Below are positions 30,685 through 40,853 of a stretch of DNA of 50,041 bases, in pieces. How positions within the stretch are numbered: position 1 is the stretch's first letter; every line of letters begins with the position of its first letter. The notes under the pieces are model-generated. The model had not been told where the DNA came from. It saw only the letters and a list, made by a program, of their open reading frames with translations, and searched no databases. Both the position numbers and the translations under genes were made by a program. The stretch covers positions 6,805 through 56,845 of the forward strand of contig UCIA01000016.1 of the NCBI GenBank assembly GCA_900472295.1, read 5' to 3'. The DNA comes from Hyphomicrobiales bacterium. Lineage in GTDB: Bacteria > Pseudomonadota > Alphaproteobacteria > Rhizobiales > Rhizobiaceae.

Positions 30685-31389
30685 TCAGTCTTCTTCCTCG
30701 GTGGCGACCAGCTTCCAGTTCGGATCGCGCGAGCGTGTGTCGCGGGCGAAGGTCCAGACATCCTTGACCTCGGCCACCGTTTCGGGATCGCCATCGATGA
30801 CGGCGCCAGCCTTGTCGCGCGTCGCCGAAATCAGCTCGCTGACGATGCGCAGCGTGATGTGCGCCTCGCCGCCCTTCATCTCGGCCGAGACGATGTCGGC
30901 CTTTTCGATGCCGACGAAGGAGGACTGGACCTTTTCGGATTTCGCCTCGCGGTCGCCTATCGCGGCGACGAAGCCGTCGAAAACCTCGCGCGAGAGCAGG
31001 TTCTTCAGCGTCTTGCGGTCGCCATCGGCATAGGCCATGACAATCATCTCGTAAGCCATCTTGGCGCCGTCGACGAAACTCTTGGGCTCGAAGGAAGGGT
31101 CATTGTCCTTGACCGTGCGCAGGCCCTTGTTGAGGTCCGTGTCGGGCTTGGCGAAGGCGTCGATGGCCGCATAGGTCTCGGCAGCCGTCTCGCCCGGCAT
31201 GCGCTTGCGCGGCAGCGAAACCACATTTTCAGGCTTCTGGGTCGCGTCCTTCTCGGTGCGGCTGGCCGTATAGGGATCGAAGGGCGGGCGCTCGCTGCCC
31301 GTGCGGCGGCCGAGCACGTTGCGCAGCTGGAAAAAGATCACCACTGCGGCAATCAGAAAGAAAATGGTGCCGAAGTCGAAGAATCCCAT
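30685..31389 (-). CDS. Tim44/TimA family protein
   Basis: 234-aa protein with one N-terminal membrane segment (MGFFDFGTIFFLIAAVVIFFQL) and a C-terminal Tim44-like domain (about 90-230: FVDGAKMAYEMIVMAYADGDRKTLKNLLSREVFDGF). The domain resembles mitochondrial Tim44 and ribosomal protein mL45; bacterial TimA is tethered to the inner membrane. Start taken at ATG 31389 rather than TTG 31401, since MGFFD is the usual beginning. It is divergent from fxsA and upstream of mltA. Confidence 0.85.
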   Translation of the reverse strand: MGFFDFGTIFFLIAAVVIFFQLRNVLGRRTGSERPPFDPYTASRTEKDATQKPENVVSLPRKRMPGETAAETYAAIDAFAKPDTDLNKGLRTVKDNDPSFEPKSFVDGAKMAYEMIVMAYADGDRKTLKNLLSREVFDGFVAAIGDREAKSEKVQSSFVGIEKADIVSAEMKGGEAHITLRIVSELISATRDKAGAVIDGDPETVAEVKDVWTFARDTRSRDPNWKLVATEEED

Positions 31390-31586
31390 ATCTTTCGCCA
31401 ATCAATCCCTGACCTGACCAGGACCGCAGGCCTATCGGGCCGCCGTCGCATAGCGTTCAACATGCAAAGCATATAGAACGCATGGCGCAATCATTCAAAT
31501 CAAAGGCAGCCATACCTATCTAACGGCCTCAGTGCCAGCGGCGATTGTGCGCCGCCAGGCAAAATAGGAAAGCGATCGGTCTAGAC

Positions 31587-32087
31587 TTGCGCATTTCATT
31601 GCTCCCTCTCTTCGTGCTTGCACTCCCGCTGCTGGAAATCGCCGGTTTCGTCATTGTCGGCCGCGAGGTCGGCGCGCTGGCAACCGTCGGCCTGGTGCTG
31701 GCTTCCAGCATTGCCGGCGTGCTTCTGCTCCGCCACCAGGGTTTTGGCGTCATGGCGCGGGTGCGCGCCGAGATGGCCGGCGGCGGCGACCCCAGCCGCC
31801 AGCTCGCGCATGGCGCCATGATCGTGGTCGCCGCGATCCTTTTGATCATCCCCGGCTTCATCACCGATATTATCGGCTTGCTGCTGTTCCTGCCGCCGGT
31901 GCGCGACCTTGCCTGGCGCCGGCTCAAGGGCCGCATCGTCGTCGCCGGCAATTTCACCGGCGGTGGTTTCCGCGGCCGGGCGCGCGAGAAGGTCATCGAC
32001 CTCGACGACGGCGACTATTCGCGCGAGGACGATTTCAAACGCGGCCCTGACCACAACTCGCCGTGGCGGCGCCTGAAGGACGACTGA
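31587..32087 (+). CDS. fxsA: FxsA family membrane protein
   Basis: 166 aa with about four membrane segments in the first 115 residues (LLPLFVLALPLLEIAGFVIVGREVG...) and a charged cytoplasmic tail (RAREKVIDLDDGDYSREDDF). FxsA in E. coli influences exclusion of phage T7 by F plasmids; the cellular role is unclear. No ATG is available: TTG 31587 gives MRISLLPLF, the family's normal start. Divergent from the Tim44-like gene and followed by secB. Confidence 0.88.
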   Translation: MRISLLPLFVLALPLLEIAGFVIVGREVGALATVGLVLASSIAGVLLLRHQGFGVMARVRAEMAGGGDPSRQLAHGAMIVVAAILLIIPGFITDIIGLLLFLPPVRDLAWRRLKGRIVVAGNFTGGGFRGRAREKVIDLDDGDYSREDDFKRGPDHNSPWRRLKDD

Positions 32088-32240
32088 AGTCGCCTTGAGC
32101 ACGATTAGGACGCAAATCCCAGCGCCGTCGCCGCCATTCGCTCGAAGGCGGCAAACCTTGTCTTGTCATGCCGACCATGCTAGCCAACGCCCGATTTCAA
32201 TTCGGTCAGCGCTGCTGCCCAGGCAAAAGGAACAAGGCTC

Positions 32241-32744
32241 ATGGCCAGCAAAGATGACGCGCCGGTCGGCGCCGCCAACGGCAACAATGGCGAAACGGCG
32301 CAGCCTTCGCTCAACGTGCTTGCCCAGTATGTGAAGGATCTGTCCTTCGAAAGCCCCGGCGCGCCGAACTCGCTGCGCGGCCGCGACAAGGCCCCCGGCA
32401 TCGCCATCAACGTCAATGTCAACGCCAACCCGCTGTCCGACAAGCAGTTCGACGTCAATCTGACGTTGAACGCCAAAGCTTCCTTCGACCAGGAAGTGCT
32501 GTTCAATGTCGAGCTGGTCTATGGCGGCGTCTTCGCCATCTCCGGCTTCCCGCAGGAGCACATGCTGCCGATCCTGTTCATCGAATGCCCGCGGCTGCTG
32601 TTCCCCTTCGCCCGCCAGATCATCGCCGAAGCCACCCGCAATGGCGGCTTCCCGCCGCTGATGCTCGACCCGATCGATTTCGCCCAGATGTTCCAGCAGA
32701 AGCTGGCCGAGGACCAGGCGGCGTCGAAGGTCAAGGTGAGCTGA
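32241..32744 (+). CDS. secB: protein-export chaperone SecB
   Basis: 167-aa cytoplasmic tetrameric chaperone that keeps preproteins unfolded and hands them to SecA. The core runs from [20 protein letters not shown] (about 23-42) to [23 protein letters not shown] (about 125-148). The alphaproteobacterial Gln/Ala-rich ends are present. AAGGAAC lies before ATG 32241. A strong terminator follows. Confidence 0.95.
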   Translation: MASKDDAPVGAANGNNGETAQPSLNVLAQYVKDLSFESPGAPNSLRGRDKAPGIAINVNVNANPLSDKQFDVNLTLNAKASFDQEVLFNVELVYGGVFAISGFPQEHMLPILFIECPRLLFPFARQIIAEATRNGGFPPLMLDPIDFAQMFQQKLAEDQAASKVKVS

Positions 32745-32763
32745 AGACTGGCGCAGTGGATTG

Positions 32764-32790
32764 AAAAGCCCGGCCTTGTGCCGGGCTTTT
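32764..32790 (+). terminator. intrinsic terminator of secB
   Basis: Perfect stem AAAAGCCCGGC (32764-32774) / GCCGGGCTTTT (32780-32790) with a 5-base loop, followed by another T. Confidence 0.93.
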
Positions 32791-32813
32791 TGTATACTGA
32801 GATGCTGGCGGGA

Positions 32814-32979
32814 CAGCACCCCCCTCTGCCTTGCCAGGCATCTCCCCCTCAAGGGGGGAGATTGGCCGTCATCGCGACCTTCGCCAATCGTCGACGTTGC
32901 CAGAATGGCTGGAGCGGTGAAGCTGCTGATCTCCCCCCTTGAGGGGGAGATGGCCGGCAGGCCAGAGGGGGGTGTGACG
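32814..32979. repeat. large inverted repeat of CTCCCCCTCAAGGGGG type
   Basis: Left arm 32814-32866 and right arm 32926-32979 are inverted copies; each also contains a short palindrome around TCCCCCTCAAGGGGG. Found between convergent secB and dnaQ. Likely a dispersed intergenic element with possible terminator activity. Confidence 0.8.
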
Positions 32980-33001
32980 GAACGCTACCTCCGCGATCCA
33001 T

Positions 33002-33706
33002 TCACCCCGCCGCCACCTTCAGCCAAAGCGCCTTTTCGCCCAGCGTCGCGACCAGCCCTGCATGCGCCGCACGCTCGCCCTCGGTCAGGCGGGGCGGCAG
33101 GGCGATGGGGCGGGCGGCGATCGAGATGTCGATGTCGGCAACGTCGCCATTGCCGTTGAGCTGCACCACCACCGCGTCAAGGACGAGTGCCGCCTGCTTG
33201 CCGCCGATGAGTTCGATATAGACTTCGGCCAGGAGCTCGGAATCGAGCAGCGCTCCGTGCTTGGTGCGGTGGCCGTTGTCGATGCCGTAGCGGCGGCAGA
33301 GCGCATCGAGCGAATTGGGACCCATCGGGTGCTTGCGCCGCGCCAGCGCCAGCGTGTCGACGACGCGTCCGGTGTCGATGTTCGGCTGGCCGAGCCGGCC
33401 GAATTCCGAGTTGAGGAAGCCGATGTCGAAATTGGCGTTGTGGGCGACGAGCTTGGCGCCGTCGGTGAAGGCCAGCCATTCCTCGGCGACTTCGGCAAAG
33501 GTCGGCTTGCCGACGAGATCAGCGGCGCTGATGCCATGTACGGCCTGCGCCTCGACATGGACGGCGCGCCCTTGCGGATTGATGAATTTGTGAAAGGTGC
33601 GGCCGGTCGGAAAGCGATTGACCAGTTCGACACCGCCAAGCTCGATGATGCGGTCGTCGCGCATGTCGAGGCCGGTGGTTTCGGTATCGAAGATGATCTC
33701 ACGCAT
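33002..33706 (-). CDS. dnaQ: DNA polymerase III epsilon subunit (3'-5' exonuclease)
   Basis: 234-aa proofreading subunit. ExoI is FDTETTG (about 5-11, metal ligands Asp/Glu), ExoII is VAHNANFDIGFLN (about 87-99) and ExoIII epsilon is HRTKHGALLDSELLAEVY (about 146-163). Start at MREIIFDTETTG (ATG 33706); the extended frame reaching 33787 has a hydrophobic leader out of keeping with the family. It removes misincorporated bases in the replisome. Separated from coaE by about 300 bp of repeats. Confidence 0.95.
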   Translation of the reverse strand: MREIIFDTETTGLDMRDDRIIELGGVELVNRFPTGRTFHKFINPQGRAVHVEAQAVHGISAADLVGKPTFAEVAEEWLAFTDGAKLVAHNANFDIGFLNSEFGRLGQPNIDTGRVVDTLALARRKHPMGPNSLDALCRRYGIDNGHRTKHGALLDSELLAEVYIELIGGKQAALVLDAVVVQLNGNGDVADIDISIAARPIALPPRLTEGERAAHAGLVATLGEKALWLKVAAG

Positions 33707-34013
33707 CGAATCAGTCTGCTCCTCACGAAGGAAAATCATACTGAAGAACAAAATGGCAATGAAAAATGGGGAGTCCGGTCCAATCACACAGGTTTGCGCT
33801 GCCCCTCATTGTCCTGCCGGACATTTCTCCCCGTATAGTGACGGGGAGAAAGACGCTTTTGTCACTGTTTTCGCCAATTTTAACGCAGCAAGAAAGGCGC
33901 CGAGAGAGATGGCAGCTCCTTCTCCCCGTCACTATACGGGGAGAAGATGCCGGCAGGCAGATGAGGGGCGGCGCTGCCGGCGAAAAGTTGGCTGAGCCGC
34001 AGTACAGCACGCT
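33707..34013. repeat. intergenic inverted pair of GCCCCTCAT...CTCCCCGT repeats
   Basis: 307 bases without a gene between coaE and dnaQ. A left arm (about 33800-33856) and right arm (about 33916-33978) are inverted copies of one element, each with a CTCCCCGT-ATAGTG-ACGGGGAG hairpin. The same arrangement recurs at 36101-36259 and 45282-45455. Confidence 0.85.
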
Positions 34014-34616
34014 TCAATGGCCAGCCCTGCCGACCCCAGTCAGCTTCTCAACAATCGCGCCGACCGCGGCCCGCGCGGCGTCCATGCCTTCACCGGTGTC
34101 GATGACGAAATCGGCCTGCCGCCGCTTGTCGGCGTCGGGTACCTGCTTGGCCAGGATTGCCGCCAGCTTTTCCTCGCTCATGCCGGGCCGGGCCAGCACG
34201 CGGGCGCGCTGGATCTCGGCCGGCGCGGTGACGACGACGACCTTGTCGACACGATTGCGGCCGCCGGTCTCGAACAGCAGCGGAATGTCGAGCACGACCA
34301 ATGGCGCTCCGGCGGCGCGATGTCTGTCCAGAAAGGCATCGGCGTCGGCGCGCACCAGCGGGTGGACGATTGTCTCCAATGTCTTCAACGCGGCGGCATC
34401 GCCCAGCACCCGCGCGCCAAGTTTGGTGCGATCGACCACGCCGGAGACGGTGGTCCCGGGAAAAGCCGCTTCAACCAGAGGGGCTGCCTTGCCGGCATAA
34501 AGGCGATGCACGGTCTCGTCTGAATCATGTACCGGCACGCCGGCCTCGACAAACATTTTGGCCGTCGTCGACTTGCCCATGCCGATCGATCCGGTGAGGC
34601 CGAGCACGATCATCAT
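34014..34616 (-). CDS. coaE: dephospho-CoA kinase
   Basis: 200-aa P-loop kinase performing the last step of coenzyme A synthesis. Walker A is [12 protein letters not shown] (about 6-17), with the CoA-domain segment [11 protein letters not shown] and [10 protein letters not shown]. Start ATG 34616; the adjacent ATG at 34613 (MIVLGL) is equivalent. Twelve bases after aroE, same strand, in the conserved maf-aroE-coaE-dnaQ order of Rhizobiales. Confidence 0.95.
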   Translation of the reverse strand: MMIVLGLTGSIGMGKSTTAKMFVEAGVPVHDSDETVHRLYAGKAAPLVEAAFPGTTVSGVVDRTKLGARVLGDAAALKTLETIVHPLVRADADAFLDRHRAAGAPLVVLDIPLLFETGGRNRVDKVVVVTAPAEIQRARVLARPGMSEEKLAAILAKQVPDADKRRQADFVIDTGEGMDAARAAVGAIVEKLTGVGRAGH

Positions 34617-34628
34617 TTGGCGACCCCG

Positions 34629-35456
34629 TTATTTGGCGACAATGTCGGCGACGATCATGGCGCGCAATTCCGGCGTGACCTCCGGTCTCTTGCCGAACCA
34701 GCGCTCGAAACCGGGAACCGCCTGGTGCAGCAGCATGCCAAGCCCGTCGACCGTCTTCAGATTGCGCGCGCGCGCCGCGGCAAGCAGCGGTGTTTCCAGC
34801 GGGACATAGACAATGTCGGAAACGATGGCGTGGCCGGGCAGGCCCGCCGGATCGGCGGCGAGCGTGGCATCGCCATGCATGCCGAGCGACGTCGTGTTGA
34901 CGAGCAGGCCGGCATCGGCAAGCAAGTCGCCGACCGCGCCATGCGCGGTAACGCCGGCGCCGAAACGGTCCGCCAGTTCCTGCGCCCGCGCCAAGGTGCG
35001 GTTGACGATGCGGATATCCCGGACGCCGCGCACTTGCAGCGCATGGATGACCGCGCGCGCGGCGCCGCCGGCGCCGAGCACCACGGCCGGGCCATTTTTG
35101 TCCCAGCCAGGCGCATGCTCGTCGAGATTGCCGGCAAAGCCGATCCAGTCGGAATTGCCGCCCCACAGCACGCCGTCTTCCAGCCACAGCATGTTGACGG
35201 CGCCGATCATTTCGGCCGCCTCGTCGCGACGCTCGACCCGGGCAAAGGCGACCTCCTTGTGCGGAATGGTGACGTTGCCGCCCTCAAGGCCATTGGCCTG
35301 CAAAGTCCTCAGGAACTCGAGGAAATCAGCCGGCGCGACATCGATGGCGCGATAGCTGCCGTCGATGCCGTATGTCTTCAGCCAGTAGCCATGGATCTTC
35401 GGCGAGCGCGAATGCGCTATCGGGTGGCCGGTGACGAACGCTTTTTTCTCAACCAT
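34629..35456 (-). CDS. aroE: shikimate dehydrogenase
   Basis: 275-aa NADPH enzyme reducing 3-dehydroshikimate to shikimate. Substrate-binding motif [13 protein letters not shown] (about 10-22), catalytic Lys in NVTIPHKE (about 62-69), and the NADP motif [11 protein letters not shown] (about 125-135) with NRT basic residues. It overlaps the end of maf by 8 bp, indicating coupling. Confidence 0.95.
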   Translation of the reverse strand: MVEKKAFVTGHPIAHSRSPKIHGYWLKTYGIDGSYRAIDVAPADFLEFLRTLQANGLEGGNVTIPHKEVAFARVERRDEAAEMIGAVNMLWLEDGVLWGGNSDWIGFAGNLDEHAPGWDKNGPAVVLGAGGAARAVIHALQVRGVRDIRIVNRTLARAQELADRFGAGVTAHGAVGDLLADAGLLVNTTSLGMHGDATLAADPAGLPGHAIVSDIVYVPLETPLLAAARARNLKTVDGLGMLLHQAVPGFERWFGKRPEVTPELRAMIVADIVAK

Positions 35457-36048
35457 CGATGGCTCCCAGCGCCCGCAATTCCTTCAGCACCGGCAACAGC
35501 GGCAGGCCGACAATGGTGAAATAGTCGCCTTCGATCTTGTCGAACAGCTGAATGCCTTCGCCCTCGATCTGGTAGGCGCCAACGCTGGACAGCGCCTTGG
35601 CGCCGACGCGGGCCAGATGCCGGCCGATGAAAGCCGGATCGAGCTTGCGCATGGTGAGGCTGGCGACCCCGACATGGCGCCACAACACCTTGCCGTCGCG
35701 GCACAGCACGGCGGCGCTGTTCAGCTGATGCGTTTTATCAGACAGCGCTAGGAGATGGCGGCGCGCGCCTTCCATATCGGCCGGCTTGTGGAACACTTCG
35801 TCTCCCAGTGACAAAGTCTGGTCGCAACCGAGCACCAGCGCGCCCGGCCTGCGCTCGCTGACCTCGGTGGCCTTGGCCTCGGCGAGGATCAGGGCGACAT
35901 CCTCCGGCGATACGCCGCTGTCCTGCAAAGGCGCCTCGAGCGCGCGTTCATCGACATCGGCAGGCACAGCTTCGATATCGAGCCCGGCATTGATCAGCAT
36001 GGCTTTGCGGAACGGACTGCCGGAGGCGAGGATGATTTTTTCGGTCAT
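35449..36048 (-). CDS. maf: Maf family nucleotide pyrophosphatase
   Basis: 199-aa cytoplasmic enzyme. The Maf signature [13 protein letters not shown] is at the N-terminus (about 6-18), followed by VLGCDQTL (about 71-78) and [28 protein letters not shown] (about 156-184). Family members hydrolyse non-canonical or modified nucleoside triphosphates; this subgroup is YceF-like. First gene of the maf-aroE-coaE run. Confidence 0.92.
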   Translation of the reverse strand: MTEKIILASGSPFRKAMLINAGLDIEAVPADVDERALEAPLQDSGVSPEDVALILAEAKATEVSERRPGALVLGCDQTLSLGDEVFHKPADMEGARRHLLALSDKTHQLNSAAVLCRDGKVLWRHVGVASLTMRKLDPAFIGRHLARVGAKALSSVGAYQIEGEGIQLFDKIEGDYFTIVGLPLLPVLKELRALGAIDG

Positions 36049-36100
36049 TGGACACTCGGACGCAGGGGCGGTTGGATTTTAGTCTGCAACGTCTATGCCG

Positions 36101-36259
36101 CCCCTCATTGTCCTGCCGGACATTTCTCCCCGTATAGAGACGGGGAGAAAGGACCACTTCTTGCCACGCCGGCGATTGGCGAAGCCAGCGATGACAGCGC
36201 CCCTCTCCCCGTCACTATACGGGGAGAGGATGCCGGCAGGCAGGTGAGGGGCAGCGCCG
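36101..36259. repeat. inverted repeat pair upstream of maf
   Basis: Same family and arrangement as 33800-33978: a left arm (36101-36153) and a right arm (36199-36259) in inverted orientation, each with a CTCCCCGT...ACGGGGAG hairpin. Lies between the PEP-synthase regulator stop and maf. Confidence 0.85.
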
Positions 36260-36300
36260 AATTTTCGCCGGGAAGACTCGGAAAAGCACTCTCCGCTCAA

Positions 36301-37122
36301 TTATCTATTCTTCCCCCGCAGGGCAACGATGGCGGCCGCCGTCTCCTCGATCGAGCGGCGGCTGACGTCGATCATCGGCCAGTTGTGCCTTGTGCAGATC
36401 TGGCGGGCGTAGGCGAGCTCTTCGGTGATCGAGGCGCGGTCGACATAATCGGTCGCCTCATAAGTGCTGCTGTTGCCGAGCACGCGGTTCTGGCGGACAT
36501 GCGAGATGCGTTCGGCGGTGGCGATCAGCCCGACGATCAGCGGCTTGGTGGCAGCGACCAGGCTTTCGGGCACCGGCACGCCGAGCACGATCGGGATGTT
36601 GGCGGTCTTGATGCCGCGGTTGGCGAGATAGATGCTGGTCGGCGTCTTCGACGTCCTGGAAATGCCGATCAGCACGATGTCGGCATCGTCCATATTGGCC
36701 GGCAACTGTCCGTCATCATGCTCCATGGTGAAGTTGAGCGCATCGATGCGGCGGAAATAGTCGGCGTCGAGCACATGCTGGGCGCCGACGCGACGGCCGG
36801 CCGGCGTGCCGAGATACGATTGAAAAACGGTGAGCACCGGCTCCAGCACCGAAACGCATGGCAGACCCATTGTGGCGCAGCGCTCGTCTATGCCGCGCGC
36901 CAGCTTCTGGTCGACGACGGTGTAGAGGATGATGCCGGGCTCCTCCTCAATGTCCTCGAAGACTTTCGCCACCTGCTTTTCGGTGCGGATGAGCGGGTAG
37001 ATATGCTCGATGGCGCGCGCATCCTTGTATTGCGCCGAGGCGGCGCGGCCGGCCGCCAGCAGCGTTTCGCCGGTAGCGTCGGAAATCAGGTGCAGGTGGA
37101 AGAAGCTCTGGGGTTTGTTCAC
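36301..37122 (-). CDS. ppsR: pyruvate, water dikinase / PPDK regulatory protein (DUF299)
   Basis: 273-aa bifunctional ADP-dependent kinase and Pi-dependent pyrophosphorylase that controls PEP synthase or pyruvate-phosphate dikinase. N-terminal [24 protein letters not shown]-loop-like [18 protein letters not shown] (about 152-169) and C-terminal [14 protein letters not shown] are family hallmarks. Start set at GTG 37122 ([12 protein letters not shown]), giving the usual 273 aa; the longer frame to 37293 runs through the DnaA boxes of the origin region. It is the homologue of the gene flanking the origin opposite hemE in other Alphaproteobacteria. Confidence 0.92.
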   Translation of the reverse strand: MNKPQSFFHLHLISDATGETLLAAGRAASAQYKDARAIEHIYPLIRTEKQVAKVFEDIEEEPGIILYTVVDQKLARGIDERCATMGLPCVSVLEPVLTVFQSYLGTPAGRRVGAQHVLDADYFRRIDALNFTMEHDDGQLPANMDDADIVLIGISRTSKTPTSIYLANRGIKTANIPIVLGVPVPESLVAATKPLIVGLIATAERISHVRQNRVLGNSSTYEATDYVDRASITEELAYARQICTRHNWPMIDVSRRSIEETAAAIVALRGKNR

Positions 37123-37523
37123 AGGGGGCGCCTCAGGCTGTGGGCTTGTGTGGATAAACAGGGACCGGAGAAGCGACCGGCTGGAGGCGACTGTATCAGA
37201 TGGCTGGTTGTCCACAATTCGATGCTCTGTCAGCTTCATCGAGCGGCTGGGGACAGATCTGGGGACGGACTTTTTTGTTATGGCCTCATCCACAGGGCGG
37301 GTTTTGCGAGCCTAGGGTCAAGCCATTGACTCCAGTCGGTGAATCCCGGTCATCCACACTCTCCTGCAATCCCGGATGAGAAGCACGCGACAATATGCTG
37401 GCTGGCCTTTTCCGAGGCAAAGCGGGACAGGAGACAACCACCACAACCAACAGACTCTTAGAATCAGAAGATTCTAGAAATAGACTATTTAATTATAAGA
37501 GAAGGCAGGGAAGAGAGCGCTCA
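37123..37523. other. candidate chromosomal replication origin (oriC)
   Basis: 401 bases between ppsR and hemE, the position of the Caulobacter origin. Four DnaA boxes (consensus TTATCCACA): a perfect one on the minus strand at 37149-37157, and one-mismatch boxes on the plus strand at 37208-37216 (TTGTCCACA), 37286-37294 and 37350-37358 (TCATCCACA). An AT-rich stretch at about 37455-37500 is suited to unwinding. Five GANTC (CcrM methylation) sites lie at 37328, 37341, 37453, 37461 and 37470. No gene is supported inside. Confidence 0.78.
37455..37500. other. AT-rich putative DNA unwinding element of oriC
   Basis: Strikingly AT-rich for this genome, containing AGAATC-AGAA-GATTCT (37460-37475, perfect inverted repeat) and ATTTAATTATAAG. 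Lies on the hemE side of the DnaA boxes. Three of the five GANTC sites of the region are in or at the edge of this stretch. Confidence 0.55.
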
Positions 37524-38555
37524 ATGCCCGAGAACCGCATCATGCTGGACGTGCTGAGAGGCGAGGCGCACTTTCCGCCGCCGCTCTGGATGATGCGTCA
37601 GGCCGGGCGTTATCTGCCGGAGTATCGCGAGACCCGGAAGCGCGCCGGGTCCTTCCTCGACCTCTGCTACAATCCGGACCTTGCCGTCGAAGTGACGATG
37701 CAGCCGATCGAACGTTTTGGCTTCGATGCCTCGATCCTGTTCTCGGACATCCTCGTCGTGCCGCATGCGCTGGGCCGCGATGTCCGCTTCGAGGAGGGTC
37801 GCGGACCGCTGCTGACGCCGATCACCGCGACTGAGATCTCGGCTCTCAATGGCGAAACGTTTCACGTGAATCTCGAACCGGTCTACGAGACGGTGCGCCG
37901 GCTGCGGGCGAAACTTCCTGATGAGACGACGTTGATCGGCTTCTGCGGTGCGCCATGGACGGTGGCGACCTACATGATTGCCGGCCACGGTACGCCGGAT
38001 CAGGCGCCGGCGCGGCTGTTTGCCTATCGCGAACCGGAAGCCTTTTTGCAGCTCCTGAAAGTACTGGCCGATCATTCGGCGGCCTATCTCATTCGGCAGA
38101 TCGAGGCCGGCGCCGATGTGGTGCAGATTTTCGACTCCTGGTCGGGCGTGCTCGATGACGCGTCTTTCGACCAGTTCTGTGTGCAGCCAGTGGCAGAGAT
38201 CGTCAGGCAGGTTCGGGCCGTTCATCCCGATGTTCCGATCATCGGTTTTCCCAAAGGTGCCGGGGCCCGCTATCAGACCTACCGCGAGAAGACCGGCGTG
38301 ACGGGGCTGGGGATCGATTGGACGGTGCCCCTGGCGGCAGCGAAGGCATTGCAGGCCGGTGGCGCCGTGCAGGGCAACCTCGATCCCTTGCGGCTCGTGG
38401 CTGGCGGCAAGGCGCTATCCGACGGCGTCGAGGCGATCCTGAAAGCGCTGGCAGATGGACCGCTGATCTTCAATCTCGGCCACGGCATCACGCCGGAGAC
38501 GCCGGTGGCGCATGTCGAGGCGATGGTGAAGCAGGTGCGGAGCGCGGCACGCTGA
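37524..38555 (+). CDS. hemE: uroporphyrinogen decarboxylase
   Basis: 343-aa cytoplasmic enzyme removing four carboxyls from uroporphyrinogen III to give coproporphyrinogen III in heme synthesis. Signature [18 protein letters not shown] (about 19-36) and [13 protein letters not shown] (about 137-149) are present. Start ATG 37524 ([10 protein letters not shown]) preceded by GGGAAGAGAG; the longer frame extends back into the AT-rich origin. The stop overlaps the hemJ start by one base. Confidence 0.96.
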   Translation: MPENRIMLDVLRGEAHFPPPLWMMRQAGRYLPEYRETRKRAGSFLDLCYNPDLAVEVTMQPIERFGFDASILFSDILVVPHALGRDVRFEEGRGPLLTPITATEISALNGETFHVNLEPVYETVRRLRAKLPDETTLIGFCGAPWTVATYMIAGHGTPDQAPARLFAYREPEAFLQLLKVLADHSAAYLIRQIEAGADVVQIFDSWSGVLDDASFDQFCVQPVAEIVRQVRAVHPDVPIIGFPKGAGARYQTYREKTGVTGLGIDWTVPLAAAKALQAGGAVQGNLDPLRLVAGGKALSDGVEAILKALADGPLIFNLGHGITPETPVAHVEAMVKQVRSAAR

Positions 38556-39106
38556 TGGCTAAGCCGGATAAGATGAACAACACGGGCGGCAACAGCACCG
38601 GTCAGGCGATGATGCGGATGACCATTGGCATCCTTGTGCTGGTGGTACTCACCGCGCTTCTGTTTTTGTACGCGCCGGAAGGTTTCTATCCCTGGGCGAA
38701 GGCGATCCATATCCTTGCCGTCATCTCCTGGATGGCGGGGATGCTCTATCTGCCGCGGCTGCTGGTCTATCATGCCGATGCCGAGAAAGGCTCGGTGCAA
38801 TCCGAAACCTTCAAGGTGATGGAGCGCCGGCTGCTGCGCGGCATCATCAATCCAGCAATGATCGTCACCTGGGTGTTTGGGCTCTGGCTTGCCTGGAAGA
38901 TCTTTGGCTTTCAGGGCGGCTGGCTGCACGCCAAGATCGGCCTGGTGCTTTTGCTGTCCGGCGTGCATGGCTATCTCTCCGGCGCGGTGCGCAAATTCGC
39001 CGAAGACCGCAATGAAAAACCGGCGCGGCACTGGCGAATCGTCAACGAGATCCCCACATTGCTGATGATCGCCATTGTGATCCTGGTGGTCGTCAAGCCG
39101 TTTTAA
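38555..39106 (+). CDS. hemJ: protoporphyrinogen oxidase HemJ
   Basis: 183-aa inner-membrane protein with about four spans. The HemJ hallmark AIHILAVISWMAGMLYLPRLLVYHADAE (about 49-76) holds the conserved histidine implicated in heme binding. Oxidises protoporphyrinogen IX to protoporphyrin IX in bacteria lacking HemG/HemY. Start ATG 38555 shares a base with the hemE stop, so the two heme genes are coupled. Confidence 0.9.
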   Translation: MAKPDKMNNTGGNSTGQAMMRMTIGILVLVVLTALLFLYAPEGFYPWAKAIHILAVISWMAGMLYLPRLLVYHADAEKGSVQSETFKVMERRLLRGIINPAMIVTWVFGLWLAWKIFGFQGGWLHAKIGLVLLLSGVHGYLSGAVRKFAEDRNEKPARHWRIVNEIPTLLMIAIVILVVVKPF

Positions 39107-39270
39107 GCCCTTATTGGCTTCACAAAACGCAGCTTGCTCTTTCCCCCGACCGACGATAAAAGACGGGTCTTCCTTCCCGTCATGCGCCGCCCTTCATTGC
39201 TTTCGGCCGCGCCCGGCATTTGTCGCATCCCGCCGATATATTTTCCCCAAAGCAGATTCAGAGTCCGTCT

Positions 39271-40536
<1,266 letters not shown>

Positions 40537-40560
40537 TTGGGCGTTTGCGCCCGTCCTCTT

Positions 40561-40658
40561 CGTCATCCTCGGGCTTGTCCCGAGGATCTACAGACCTTCG
40601 ACACCGATCGCTCATACTCGTTGCACAACAGATCCTCGGGACAAGCCCGAGGATGACG
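40561..40658. repeat. 28-bp perfect inverted repeat after rho
   Basis: Arms 40561-40588 and 40631-40658 are exact reverse complements (beginning CGTCATCCTCGGGCTTGTCC), each self-complementary around CCTCGGG-CTTGT-CCCGAGG. Member of the dispersed GTCATCCTCGGG family. Probably terminates rho transcription. The whole gap 40537-40853 holds this element, then the gene remnant listed next. Confidence 0.88.
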
Positions 40659-40663
40659 GGCGT

Positions 40664-40760
40664 CTAGTTTCGTCGCAGCAAACCTTCCAACTCTTCCGCT
40701 TCCGTCACCTCCAGCAAACATACCTGGCCGGTGCAGAGCCATGCGCTTGGCCCAGCCGGT
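40664..40760 (-). pseudogene. 3'-end remnant of a DUF255 thioredoxin-domain gene
   Basis: On the minus strand this stretch encodes [20 protein letters not shown] then GLLRRN and a stop. It matches the C-terminus of the intact gene at 41782-43800 ([20 protein letters not shown] then QLLRRR and stop), with clear DNA similarity but many substitutions. No further upstream homology is seen. The remnant and the intact 3' end flank the DMT transporter gene as direct repeats. Confidence 0.7.
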
Positions 40761-40853
40761 GACAGGTCGCATTCCCGATACGGAGCGACCATAGGCGGCA
40801 ACTTCCTCCGCGTCCTTCATGCGAGTAATCGCATCTCGAAGATCGGAAGCCGC

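Noticed and set aside
32814..36259. Repeated palindromes considered as CRISPR or transposon ends
   Set aside because: Copies occur as inverted pairs without regular unique spacers, cas genes, a transposase or target-site duplications, so they are listed only as dispersed repeats.
37123..37293. N-terminal extension of ppsR across the DnaA boxes
   Set aside because: The extra 57 residues are unlike the family, whose usual length of about 273 aa is reached from GTG 37122; the DNA is better explained as origin.
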